From Gammaproteobacteria bacterium UBA2679 (GTDB lineage Bacteria; Pseudomonadota; Gammaproteobacteria; Pseudomonadales; Oleiphilaceae): DNA of 64,000 nucleotides. The notes under the pieces are model-generated. The model had not been told where the DNA came from. It was given only the letters and a program-made list of their open reading frames with translations, and made no database searches. Both the position numbers and the translations under genes were made by a program. Of this stretch, positions 23,270 to 32,279 are shown piece after piece (positions within the stretch are counted from its first letter, which is position 1; each line of letters begins with the position of its first letter). The stretch spans positions 81,612-145,611 of the forward strand of contig DEMD01000009.1 in assembly GCA_002354735.1 (NCBI GenBank), given 5' to 3'.

Positions 23270-25630
23270 TTAGTCGCTCAGCGAATCTGTGCTGAACGGA
23301 TAAGGCTCGAAGCCCTGCAAGTAGGCTCTGAGGTCATCCAGCCTCATCGGCCTGGCAAACAGATAGCCTTGAAACAGATTACAGCCATACTCGCGCAGGA
23401 CCAGCGCCTGATCAATGTTTTCGACGCCTTCAGCGAGCGTCGGAATCTCCAGACTCTGCCCGATACTGATAATGCTCTTGATTAAGGCCCTGTCGTGCGC
23501 GTCGATGAGGATGTCCTGAACGAAACTCTTGTCGATCTTGACTTCATTGATCGGCAGCTTCCGCAGGACGCTGAGAGAGGAATAGCCTGTTCCGAAATCG
23601 TCCAGCGAGATGCTGAAGCCATCGCTACTGATGAGGTTCAGCAGACTTTCTATCTGCCAGAAATCCTCAATGAACAGACTTTCCGTGATTTCCACCTTGA
23701 TCAAGGAACTGGAAATACCATAGTCAGCGCATTTCTGTTTGATATAGTCACGGAATCCGCCATGCACCAGCTGCTGAACCGACACGTTTATCGAAAGGCG
23801 CAGCCCGGCATGGTCACGATGTATGTCGGCGATTTCCTGCAGTGCTGTATCGACCACGAAATTGCCTATTGGATTGATGAGCCCGCAGTCTTCGGCAATG
23901 AAGATAAACCGGTCCGGAGGCACAGAACCCAGGAGTGGATTAGACCAGCGCAGCAAGGCTTCAACTCCACTTACCTCGCCGGTCACTGCATCGATCTGCG
24001 GCTGATACACCAGGTAAAGTTCAGCGTTGTCGATGGCACCGCGAAGTTCGGACTCCATGATCGCCCGCTCATCACTCTTCGTTTGAAGGTCTTCGGAAAA
24101 CACGGCATGGCTGTTACGCAGCTTCTTGGCCTGATACATCGCGATATCAGCTTTGACGAGCAAGGCTTCGAGCGCTTCGCCGGGCTGCTGGCAATAGGTA
24201 ATGCCAATACTGCCAGTTACCGAGATCTTCAGGTTGTCCACCACCATCACCTCGTTGAGGCGAGCGGCCAGCTGCTCTACCGCCACGAGGCAGCGCGACT
24301 TGTCGACGCAGGGCATCAGCAGGAGAAACTCATCACCGCCCTGGCGGATCAACAGCATGTCTGGGGTACACAGCTGCGTGAGTCGCTTGGAGACCTCGAG
24401 CAGTACGAGATCGCCAACTGAGTGTCCGAAATGATCGTTGATGAACTTGAAATTATCCAAATCGAGAAAGAACAGCGCGTACTCACCGCCCGCGGCGGCG
24501 GCCCAGCTCGCATAATGCGCTTTCAGATAATACCGGTTCGGCAGGTCGGTCAGCGAATCGTGCATAACCTGGTGACGCAACCTCGCCTGATGCCGTTCTT
24601 CGGCCTTGAACATGCGGTACAGCATGAATGCGACCAGTGCGTTGACGAAGATGTACACAATGAGAATCAAGCCGAGCCATACTATAAAGTCTTTTCTCAG
24701 GTTCGGGATGGTTTCGCGGATGCCAAAGAAATACTGGTGATCCTTGTCATACCCACTAACAGCCATCGCGGGCGCCAGACCGGGCGCGTTATTGAGGAAG
24801 CTGGCGGTGAAATCACGCTGTAATAATGTAGTGAAGGGTTCGCCGGTTGCTGCTTCCATCTTCTTGATGACGGTTTGCACGAATGATTCGGGCAATGCAT
24901 TGCCATAGACCTGTCGCTTGTCAGCCCCGAAGCTGGAAAACGGTTCGTAATACAGCGGATAGAAGCGCTCGTTCTCCGGCGCTCGGACCGTCACATACAC
25001 ATCGATGCCTGGCCTGAGATTCCGGACTGTCCACGGATTGTATTCGCCCTCAAGATCGATAGCCGCTGAAATGACCAGCTCGACTTCACCTTCGCTGTTT
25101 CTAACGGCGTACCTAACCGGCAGAAGCCAGAGCTCAAGTGCGTCGCTATACCAGGTTCGACCAACAGTGAGCCGGTGCGAGCCAAGGGCCGTCCGAAAGG
25201 TCTCGGCCGTATACGGCGTCGCTAGCAGATTGCTGCTTTCCGCACCGATCAGGCTATCCGAGGCCGCAAAGACCTGTCCGTCAGGCCGAATGAGCTTGTA
25301 AACCTCGAAAACCGGGTTGTTATCGATCACGCCTGCCATCAGTTGACGGGCTGGTTCGACATTTTCCACAGCATTCATCTCGATCAGCCGCTCACCAATG
25401 ATTTCAAACATGGCTTCCTGCTGGTGAAACCGGTCCGATGCCGAATTCATGACTATATTGTGGACATTGGACAGCTCTGTACGAAGAACGTCCTGAAGAT
25501 TCTGCCACTTGACATAGCACGCGATAAGCAGGGCCAGCGAAGTTGCCACCATGAACAGCACGCAGATGCGGCCCAGTGGCGAGGTGAGAAAAGCTTTAAT
25601 CATCAGATGCTGCCACCCGGTTTCTGCCAT
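23270..25630 (-). CDS. Membrane GGDEF-EAL protein at the end of the Wsp operon
   Basis: A 786-residue c-di-GMP enzyme. Two membrane helices (about 18-40 and 325-350) bracket a periplasmic dCache-like sensor. The GGDEF domain keeps the motif GGDEF without an RxxD I-site. The EAL domain looks catalytically complete: EALLRW, NVSVQQL, EITESLF, DDFGTGYSS, the Lys in KIDKSF, AEGVEN and FQGYLF. Either or both activities are possible; phosphodiesterase is the safer guess. The start at 25630 has an AG-rich site upstream and overlaps the 3' end of wspR by 35 bp; ATG 25603 is an alternative. Overlap with wspR implies co-transcription, which is not usual for Wsp. Confidence 0.9.
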   Translation of the reverse strand: MAETGWQHLMIKAFLTSPLGRICVLFMVATSLALLIACYVKWQNLQDVLRTELSNVHNIVMNSASDRFHQQEAMFEIIGERLIEMNAVENVEPARQLMAGVIDNNPVFEVYKLIRPDGQVFAASDSLIGAESSNLLATPYTAETFRTALGSHRLTVGRTWYSDALELWLLPVRYAVRNSEGEVELVISAAIDLEGEYNPWTVRNLRPGIDVYVTVRAPENERFYPLYYEPFSSFGADKRQVYGNALPESFVQTVIKKMEAATGEPFTTLLQRDFTASFLNNAPGLAPAMAVSGYDKDHQYFFGIRETIPNLRKDFIVWLGLILIVYIFVNALVAFMLYRMFKAEERHQARLRHQVMHDSLTDLPNRYYLKAHYASWAAAAGGEYALFFLDLDNFKFINDHFGHSVGDLVLLEVSKRLTQLCTPDMLLIRQGGDEFLLLMPCVDKSRCLVAVEQLAARLNEVMVVDNLKISVTGSIGITYCQQPGEALEALLVKADIAMYQAKKLRNSHAVFSEDLQTKSDERAIMESELRGAIDNAELYLVYQPQIDAVTGEVSGVEALLRWSNPLLGSVPPDRFIFIAEDCGLINPIGNFVVDTALQEIADIHRDHAGLRLSINVSVQQLVHGGFRDYIKQKCADYGISSSLIKVEITESLFIEDFWQIESLLNLISSDGFSISLDDFGTGYSSLSVLRKLPINEVKIDKSFVQDILIDAHDRALIKSIISIGQSLEIPTLAEGVENIDQALVLREYGCNLFQGYLFARPMRLDDLRAYLQGFEPYPFSTDSLSD

Positions 25631-26588
25631 TTCTCTTTGCCTTGTACAAGCCTTCATCAGCACGCTTGAGCAACCCAGTCGGCGAGGTCTCGGCTGTTGG
25701 CGTTACAGATGCCATGCCAATACTTACCGTCACGACAGGCCCGGTAGTCGCTCCTACGTGTGGCACGGCAAGCCCCTCGACGGCTGCCCGCATACGCTCT
25801 CCCACATCGCGAGCACCTGCAGGATCAGTTGCTGGCAGCACCACCGAAAACTCCTCTCCGCCGAATCTGGCGACCAGATCAGCCGGACGTTGGCAGACCT
25901 TCCTCAGCGTCTCGCCGATAGAACGCAAGACCTGGTCACCTTCCAGATGACCGTAGTGATCGTTGAAGGATTTGAAGTTGTCGACATCGACCATTAGCAC
26001 GGACAGGCAGCTCTGCTCACGCATCGCTCGACGCCATTCAGCGTTGAGGTACTCGTCGAAGTGGCGACGGTTGCTCAGGCCCGTCAAGCCATCACTGTTG
26101 CTGATGCTCTGCAGCTCCAGATTGGCAGCAATGAGCTTCTGCTCACTATCTCTGAGTGCCTGGTAAGCTTCGTCGCGCTGGATAAGGTTCAGGTAGGCTC
26201 GTGAGTGATAGCGAATTCGTGCGACCAGCTCGAGTGTCGCCGGTAGTTTGACCAGGTAATCATTGGCACCAGCGAGAAAGGCGTCGTGCTTGGTGGCGGC
26301 TTCTTCCTTCGTCGAAAGCACGATAATCGGCACGTTTGTCGTCTGTATACTCGACCGATACTGCTTTACCAGACTGAGCCCATCCATTTCCGGCATGACA
26401 AGATCCTGAAGTATCACCGTCGGTTTCACCGTAGCTGCAACCCGCAGCGCATCGAGCGCCTTCGGACAGTAGTGGTACACAAGATCCGCTTCATTCTGCA
26501 GTGCCCGTCTTACGGCTTCTCCCATCATGGGTTGATCGTCGACCAGCAATACCGTGATCGCATGGTCCTGTGGCTTGATTAAGGTCAT
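25596..26588 (-). CDS. wspR: Response-regulator diguanylate cyclase WspR
   Basis: A 330-residue receiver-GGDEF protein, output of the Wsp surface-sensing pathway. The receiver (about 12-130) has acidic VDDQP, phosphoacceptor Asp in ILQDLVMP, the switch Ser/Thr in VLSTKEE and Lys in LVKLPA. A helical stalk (AYQALRDSEQKLIAANLELQ) joins it to the GGDEF domain (about 170-328), where the active site is GGEEF and the I-site RPAD precedes it. WspE is expected to phosphorylate it, causing clustering and c-di-GMP synthesis. It starts one base after the wspF stop. Confidence 0.95.
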   Translation of the reverse strand: MTLIKPQDHAITVLLVDDQPMMGEAVRRALQNEADLVYHYCPKALDALRVAATVKPTVILQDLVMPEMDGLSLVKQYRSSIQTTNVPIIVLSTKEEAATKHDAFLAGANDYLVKLPATLELVARIRYHSRAYLNLIQRDEAYQALRDSEQKLIAANLELQSISNSDGLTGLSNRRHFDEYLNAEWRRAMREQSCLSVLMVDVDNFKSFNDHYGHLEGDQVLRSIGETLRKVCQRPADLVARFGGEEFSVVLPATDPAGARDVGERMRAAVEGLAVPHVGATTGPVVTVSIGMASVTPTAETSPTGLLKRADEGLYKAKRNGRNRVAASDD

Positions 26589-26589
26589 G

Positions 26590-27618
26590 CTAGTGTCCTT
26601 TCGCTGTCATTACTGCCAAAGACGCAATGAGGTGCGCGGCGATTTGCGTAAGTGGAAGAATTTCGGCAGCTGCGCCGAGTTTCGCCGCAGCCTTTGGCAT
26701 TCCATAGACCGCACAGCTTTGTTCGTCCTGAGCTATGGTATGGAAACCCAGATTTCTCAGAAGCTTGAGGCCTTGTGCGCCATCGCACCCCATGCCGGTG
26801 AGCAGAACGCCGATGACATCGCCACACCACTGCTGGCAGATGCTTTGAAAAAACACATCGACAGAGGGACGATAGACATACTCTTCCGGTTGCGAGGTAT
26901 AGCCAAGATGATGGGGGCTTTTGAGGACAAGATGATCATTACTGCCGGCTAGATACACCTGGTTTGCCTGCAACACCTCGCCCTCCTGTGCGACTCTGAC
27001 CGACAGGCCTGAGTGCTGCTCGAGCCAGGCCGCCATACCGGAAGCAAATTGTGCGTCGACGTGCTGCACGATCGCTATGGCAGCGCCAGGATTCCGCGGC
27101 AGACCACTCAGTAAGGTAGCGAGCGCGGCCGGCCCGCCAGCCGATGCCCCGATAGCGATGAGCGGAAAGTCTGGCGCAGGCTTTAGCGGTGATGCTGCCT
27201 TCGCTGCGACCGTTGAGCATCGGTCGGCAATCACTCGCTCGAGGCTATCGATCTTGCTCAACAGGTAGCCCGGCCCGCGATCTCTCTGACGCAGTCCCAG
27301 TTGAGGGGTATCAATGGCGTCCAGTGCCCCCTCACCCATGGCCTCGAACACCTTTGAGGCATTGTAGCCCACATCTGCGGTCACAATCAGAATGGCGCAT
27401 GGGCAGGTCGCCATGATAAGCCGCGTGGCCTCTACGCCATCCATGATCGGCATGATCAGGTCCATCAGCAGGAGCTGCGGCCGCTCACGCTGACAACGTT
27501 CGAGCGCTTCGCGTCCATTGGCCGCTGTCCAGATGATTTCATGATGACCTGAGGACGCAACAGCCCTGCGCAGCGCCTCAGTCACAGTAGCGACATCATT
27601 GACTATGGCGATCTTCAA
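26590..27618 (-). CDS. wspF: CheB-type methylesterase WspF
   Basis: A 342-residue receiver-methylesterase. The receiver phosphoacceptor is in LLLMDLIMPIMDG; the CheB catalytic residues are Ser in AIGASAGGPAAL, His in IVQHVDAQF and Asp in LTGMGCDGAQG. WspF removes methyl groups from WspA and resets the system; in Pseudomonas its loss gives wrinkly colonies through excess c-di-GMP. The gene overlaps the wspE end by 4 bp and is followed directly by wspR. All domains look intact, so the pathway is probably adaptable rather than locked on. Confidence 0.95.
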   Translation of the reverse strand: MKIAIVNDVATVTEALRRAVASSGHHEIIWTAANGREALERCQRERPQLLLMDLIMPIMDGVEATRLIMATCPCAILIVTADVGYNASKVFEAMGEGALDAIDTPQLGLRQRDRGPGYLLSKIDSLERVIADRCSTVAAKAASPLKPAPDFPLIAIGASAGGPAALATLLSGLPRNPGAAIAIVQHVDAQFASGMAAWLEQHSGLSVRVAQEGEVLQANQVYLAGSNDHLVLKSPHHLGYTSQPEEYVYRPSVDVFFQSICQQWCGDVIGVLLTGMGCDGAQGLKLLRNLGFHTIAQDEQSCAVYGMPKAAAKLGAAAEILPLTQIAAHLIASLAVMTAKGH

Positions 27619-29900
27619 GATGTAGCGTCTCCGATCAGATCTTCGACCGCCTGTAGCAGCGCATCCTCGTGAAAGCTGCTCTTGGTGAGATAATAATCGG
27701 CGCCGGCCTGCAGTCCGCGCTTGCGGTCTTCCTCGCGATCCTTGTAAGAGACGATCATGACCAGCAGATCACTCAACCTGGGATCGCTACGGATCAGCGT
27801 CACCAACTCGATACCATCCATCCGTGGCATGTCGACATCTGTGACCACCAGATCGAACTTTCCAGTGCGAACGGCATTCCAGCCATCCATACCGTCCACC
27901 GCTATTTCCACCTCGAAGCCCCGACTCGCGAGCAGTTTGCGTTCCAGCTCACGAACCGTTAGCGAATCATCGACCACGAGAACACGTTTTCGCGAAGTTT
28001 CGCTGGGGGCATTCCCGCCGCCATACAGTTTATTCAGCGCAGTGTCGCCACCGGCGAGTTTCTCAACCGATCGCAGCAGATCGTCATGATCGAGCATCAG
28101 TACGGGCGAACCGTCTTCGAGCACCGAGCCGGCACTGATATTCTTCAGCTTGCCGAAGCCTGCATGAAGGGGCCGCACGACGAGCTCCCGCTCGCCCAGA
28201 AAACGATCGACGACGAGGCCAAAGGCTTGCGTCGCAGGACCGATGAGCAACACCGACAGCGCCTCGGTGTCACGCACTGGGGCATCCAGCTCGAGCACCT
28301 GGGCCAGAGCGAGCAGGCTCACTGATCTGTTCTCCAGCGCGATATGCGGGCGACCCTCCAACATGAGAACTTCGGTAGCCGGCACTTTGAGCGTGCGCCC
28401 GATATAGCTGAGGGGCAGCGCGTAAACCTCGTCCGCAATCTCCATCAGCAGGCTACGTGCGACTGAAAGCGTAAGCGGCAACTGCAGACGAAATGACGTG
28501 CCCTCGCCTGCGGTCGTCTGTACACGGACCACACCACGCACCTGGCGAATCATGTCGTGTACCACATCAAGACCGACCCCTCTGCCGGAAATTTCTGTTA
28601 CCGAGCTTTTGAGGGTGAAGCCAGGAAGAAACAGGAAATCGAGCAGTTCGGCTTCACTCAGATTATTAGCCATGTCCTCGCTGATCAGGCCCTTTGTCAG
28701 CAACACATCACGCACTCGGTCGATGTCGATGCCGGCGCCATCATCGCTCACACGCACTTCCAGCAAACCCGCGTTATGACGCGCTTCCAGTGTTATCAAA
28801 CCCGCCTCGGGCTTACCGGCTGATCGTCGTTTATGAGCTGGCTCGACACCGTGATCGACTGCATTTCGCAGCAGGTGACCCAGCGGCGCTTCGAGCTTTT
28901 GAAGTATATCCCGATCGACCTGGGTGTCTGCGCCGATGATCTCGAGTCGAGCGCTTTTGCCAAGTGATGCTGCGAGGTCGCGGACCATCCTGGCAAACCT
29001 GCCAGTACCATCAGCAAAGGGACGCATGCGGCAACCCAGGGCTTCGTCATAGAGGCGCTGTGAGAGATCGCTGGTCCGGCCTTCGTAACGCTCGAACTCC
29101 TCCAGTCGATCCCCCAGAAAGCTGCGGCAGGCCGTGGCCCGTTTATGCACCTCAAGCATCATCAACGCGGCAGCTTCACCGAGATTCTGTTCGCTGAGCT
29201 GCTGATTGAGGGCCCCAAGCGATCGAATCATTTCGTGCTGCATTCGTCGGAGCCGCAGCAGCTGACTGTTGAACTCTACGAGCCAGCGAGTCTCGACTTT
29301 CACTTCTCCAGCTTGTGCCAGCAGGCGGTCTAGCTTGTCGGCTGAAACCCGCAGCACTCGATTCGCAGCCGCAACAGATACAGGCGGCTCTGGCTCGCTA
29401 GCAGTGGACGGCGCTGCGAGCTCAAGCTGCTCGGCCTCTTTGACGTCAGAGACGGCGTCAGCGCTAAGGTCAGAGCTATCGTCAGCGATAGCGGCCGAGA
29501 TTCTGGCACAGCAGGCATCGACCTCAGTCTCCCCGGCGCCAGCGAACCATTGGGCGTAAGCGTCTTCGGGAATCTTGCCAATCCGACCAAGCAGATCCAC
29601 GCCATGCAGCAGCGCATCAATGTGACGGGGCCCGAGGCGGATACGGCCCGTTTGCGCAGACACAAAGCAGTCTTCCATCAGGTGAGCAATCCTGACACCA
29701 GCATCCAGCTCGAGGATGCGGGCAGCACCCTTGAGGGAATGAGCCGCCCGCATACAGGCCTCGAGCTGCGAACCCTGGACAGGGTCACGTTCCAGCACCA
29801 GCAGTCCGGCAGTCAGTATTTCAGACTGACTTTCCACCTCCAGGCCAAAGAGCTCCCGCATCGAATAATTGCTGAGGTCCCCGTTGCTCATGAGAGGCAC
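27615..29900 (-). CDS. wspE: Hybrid CheA-type histidine kinase WspE
   Basis: A 761-residue kinase. An Hpt domain at the N-terminus has the phosphoacceptor His in RAAHSLKGAARIL. The dimerisation and HATPase part includes HLLRNAVDHGVE (N box) and SDDGAGIDI and RGVGLDVV (G boxes). A CheW-like regulatory domain follows (about 480-620) and a C-terminal receiver (about 635-755) with VVDDSLTVRELE, TDVDMPRMDG and YLTKS. It should phosphorylate WspF and WspR in response to WspA. It overlaps wspD by 13 bp and wspF by 4 bp. Confidence 0.95.
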   Translation of the reverse strand: MPLMSNGDLSNYSMRELFGLEVESQSEILTAGLLVLERDPVQGSQLEACMRAAHSLKGAARILELDAGVRIAHLMEDCFVSAQTGRIRLGPRHIDALLHGVDLLGRIGKIPEDAYAQWFAGAGETEVDACCARISAAIADDSSDLSADAVSDVKEAEQLELAAPSTASEPEPPVSVAAANRVLRVSADKLDRLLAQAGEVKVETRWLVEFNSQLLRLRRMQHEMIRSLGALNQQLSEQNLGEAAALMMLEVHKRATACRSFLGDRLEEFERYEGRTSDLSQRLYDEALGCRMRPFADGTGRFARMVRDLAASLGKSARLEIIGADTQVDRDILQKLEAPLGHLLRNAVDHGVEPAHKRRSAGKPEAGLITLEARHNAGLLEVRVSDDGAGIDIDRVRDVLLTKGLISEDMANNLSEAELLDFLFLPGFTLKSSVTEISGRGVGLDVVHDMIRQVRGVVRVQTTAGEGTSFRLQLPLTLSVARSLLMEIADEVYALPLSYIGRTLKVPATEVLMLEGRPHIALENRSVSLLALAQVLELDAPVRDTEALSVLLIGPATQAFGLVVDRFLGERELVVRPLHAGFGKLKNISAGSVLEDGSPVLMLDHDDLLRSVEKLAGGDTALNKLYGGGNAPSETSRKRVLVVDDSLTVRELERKLLASRGFEVEIAVDGMDGWNAVRTGKFDLVVTDVDMPRMDGIELVTLIRSDPRLSDLLVMIVSYKDREEDRKRGLQAGADYYLTKSSFHEDALLQAVEDLIGDATS

Positions 29901-30559
29901 CGCTGGATCGATTTGAACAAGAGATCCGGCTGCAGGAATCCCACCGAACGCTCATCGATCGACAGCACTGCCGAACAGTGCCCCCGGGATGACGCGGCCA
30001 GGGTCGCCGGCAGAGGCCCCAGCTGAGAGGGGTGGTAAGATTCCACGCCAAGCACGGCATCGACTGGAAAGCCAACCTGCAAACCTTCGAAGTGCGTGAC
30101 GAGCAGTCTTGGACGATCGCGGACTGCGCCCTGCCTGGCCGGCACCAGCTTGTCGGAGATGTTCAACAGCGTTGACAGTGAGATGCAGATGAGCAGCTCC
30201 CCTCGGGCGTTCGTAAGTCCAGCCAGGGCGCCGACTCGCCGGTGCGGAATAGCATGAATGCTGCGCAGCTCAGCCACTTCGACTATCAGCTTCGTCGGTA
30301 GCGCCAACCATTCGTTTGCAACCCGGAACACGACCGCTGAGTGTGTCTTTACATCCTGACTCGTCTGCTCCAGGCTGAATTGTTGGCTCCACTCCTGCTG
30401 ATAGCGTTCGGGTAGTGGTCGGTTCATCAGCGCAGCCGCGGCTGCCTCGTAAACGTGACAGTTCCTGCAGTGAATGTAGCCATCGAGCAGAGGACAGGTC
30501 TTATCGCCCTGAACACCAATCGAGTTCCAACAGTCGTTGATCTGGGCCGTATCAGACAT
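29888..30559 (-). CDS. wspD: CheW-like adaptor WspD
   Basis: A 223-residue scaffold protein. The N-terminal segment CWNSIGVQGDKTCPLL, with later CRNCHVY, is characteristic of WspD, and the rest is a CheW domain (AVVFRVANEWLALPTKLIVE; AGLTNARGELLICISLSTLL). It couples the WspA receptor to the WspE kinase. I start it at ATG 30559, eight bases inside the end of wspC; a far longer open frame upstream is antisense-like and lacks CheW features. The cysteine pattern in the N-terminus might bind metal, but that is not established. Confidence 0.93.
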   Translation of the reverse strand: MSDTAQINDCWNSIGVQGDKTCPLLDGYIHCRNCHVYEAAAAALMNRPLPERYQQEWSQQFSLEQTSQDVKTHSAVVFRVANEWLALPTKLIVEVAELRSIHAIPHRRVGALAGLTNARGELLICISLSTLLNISDKLVPARQGAVRDRPRLLVTHFEGLQVGFPVDAVLGVESYHPSQLGPLPATLAASSRGHCSAVLSIDERSVGFLQPDLLFKSIQRCLS

Positions 30560-31814
30560 CTGGAACACCTCGTCGGCCAGTTGGCACGCGTCGAGCCCGT
30601 GAATGCAGGCGATCTGCCCCACCCCTGTCCCCACGCGCCTCGAGCAGAGTAGCCAGATGCACGAGTGCTTCAATATGTTGTGGGTCGAGGTATATCGCCT
30701 TGCGATAGTGAGCCTCCGCCACGGTCGAATGAGCAGAGGCATCGTTGACCAGACCGAGAAGATAGTAAGCCTCTGCAACAGGCTCATGCCTGTCGACATA
30801 CTGCAGACACAGCTGCTCAGCCTGAGCCAACTGTCCAGCATCAGCGAGGGACCTGGCTTCTCGCAGCAAGCTGCTGCCAGACGCTGGCTTGTGAAGTTCT
30901 ACAGGCTGTGACCGAAGCGGTGCCGCGACCAGAGCATCCTGTGCGCTTTCAGAAAGTGAAGCACGAGACGCTCTATTCGAGCCGACGTGCTGATAGCGTG
31001 GGCTCGGAGGCGGCTGAACCCTGCGCCCGGCTGAGCCAGGTTTGCAGAAGGCAAAGGCATGCGGAATGCGCTGCGATATCCAACCGCTCTTCAACAGGAG
31101 CGCACTCTCTGCCGGCCCAACATACAGGCACCCGTCCGGTTTGAGCAGGGTATCAAGGGCTGCAATCGCCTTCACCTGTGTGGATTGGTCGAAATAGATC
31201 AGCAGATTCCGGCAGAAAATGATGTCGTAGTAGTGCCGCGGCAAGGCCATATCCAGCAGGTTAGTCCGGCGATAGCTTATAGGCGCCCGGACTGCAGGGT
31301 CCAGGAGATAACCCGACTGGACCTGCGTGAAATATCTTGCTTGCCAGTCACCCATTCGTCCGCGGAAGGCATTGCCACTGTAGAGTCCTGTTCTTGCAGC
31401 TTCCAGGGCCTGCTCACTGATATCGATCGCATCAAGCTCGACCCGACGGATGTCGATGCCGGCATCCAGCAGGGCCATAACCATCGAAGCTGGCTCTTCG
31501 CCGGTGGCACAGGGCAGGCTCAGGAGCCGTGACTTTGCCTCCGCCGCTCGACCACCTTCGTTCAGGCAGCGGACCATAGCGGCAAAAGCTTCAGGATGAC
31601 GACAGAACCAGGTTTCAGAAACGACTACTGTTTCAATCAGGGCGTTGAGTTCAGCATCATCTGCCTGAACCCGGTCCCAGTAGGCCTGAATGCTGCCAAG
31701 CCCGCATATTCGCTGCCGTTCAGCCAGCACATGCTGCAATGACGCAGCGCCGATGGCCTCTGCGTCAAGGCCGATCCGCTGTTTCAGCAGCAAGTCGAAA
31801 TCGGGCGACGACAT
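30552..31814 (-). CDS. wspC: CheR-type methyltransferase WspC with TPR tail
   Basis: A 420-residue receptor methyltransferase. The CheR domain (about 1-270) includes ETWFCRHPEAFAAM, the SAM-binding LSLPCATGEEPASMVMAL and the FCRNLLIYFDQ motif. The C-terminus carries tetratricopeptide-like repeats (AYYLLGLVNDASAHSTVAEA; RKAIYLDPQHIEALVHL), as in WspC of pseudomonads. It methylates WspA glutamates to activate signalling. The start ATG at 31814 shares its A with the wspB stop (TGATG). A start 24 residues further up is less likely. Confidence 0.94.
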   Translation of the reverse strand: MSSPDFDLLLKQRIGLDAEAIGAASLQHVLAERQRICGLGSIQAYWDRVQADDAELNALIETVVVSETWFCRHPEAFAAMVRCLNEGGRAAEAKSRLLSLPCATGEEPASMVMALLDAGIDIRRVELDAIDISEQALEAARTGLYSGNAFRGRMGDWQARYFTQVQSGYLLDPAVRAPISYRRTNLLDMALPRHYYDIIFCRNLLIYFDQSTQVKAIAALDTLLKPDGCLYVGPAESALLLKSGWISQRIPHAFAFCKPGSAGRRVQPPPSPRYQHVGSNRASRASLSESAQDALVAAPLRSQPVELHKPASGSSLLREARSLADAGQLAQAEQLCLQYVDRHEPVAEAYYLLGLVNDASAHSTVAEAHYRKAIYLDPQHIEALVHLATLLEARGDRGGADRLHSRARRVPTGRRGVPDV

Positions 31815-32275
31815 CACGACTCTGCCGCCATCGTGAACAGGCGTAGCTGTACCTCGGGCGTCAGGAGGTTTTCGATCTTGACCCACTGCACCAGTTGATC
31901 ACGCAGCTGAGTCACTGGCCCGAGATAGGGCGTCTCATCCTGTCGTACGCCGGCTTCGACAAATTCACTGCCATCCCGCCGCAATGTCTCCGTCGCGTGT
32001 TCAGCGATCAGCCCCAGGATGTGCCGTTCACCTGCCCTGCCTTCGTAGTGCACCATGATTATTCGCGTGCTGAGCCGCTCACGCGCGCGTTTCCCCGTCA
32101 CCATGAGACAAAGGTCGAGCACAGGCACCGGGAGACCACGATAGTTGCACAAGCCAGCCACACCCGTGGGCGCTTGCGGCAACACTCTGAGTGCCAGTAA
32201 TGGCAGAACTTCCTTTACCTGGCGCACATCGATCGCGTAGCGATCAATCCCAAGGTCGAACAACAGGAAAAGCAC
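31814..32275 (-). CDS. wspB: CheW-like adaptor WspB
   Basis: A single CheW domain of 153 residues (FLLFDLGIDRYAIDVRQVKE, then LLALRVLPQAPTGVAGLCNY and RGLPVPVLDL). It bridges WspA and WspE in the membrane cluster. I place the start at GTG 32275, four bases after the wspA stop, because the CheW domain begins at once. A GTG at 32311, inside wspA, would add 12 residues and cannot be excluded. It is followed by wspC with a TGATG overlap. Confidence 0.9.
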   Translation of the reverse strand: MLFLLFDLGIDRYAIDVRQVKEVLPLLALRVLPQAPTGVAGLCNYRGLPVPVLDLCLMVTGKRARERLSTRIIMVHYEGRAGERHILGLIAEHATETLRRDGSEFVEAGVRQDETPYLGPVTQLRDQLVQWVKIENLLTPEVQLRLFTMAAES

Positions 32276-32279
32276 AGAC

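Noticed and set aside
30560..30841. Longer wspD frame
   Set aside because: It overlaps wspC out of frame and has no CheW features; ATG 30559 gives the typical WspD N-terminus.
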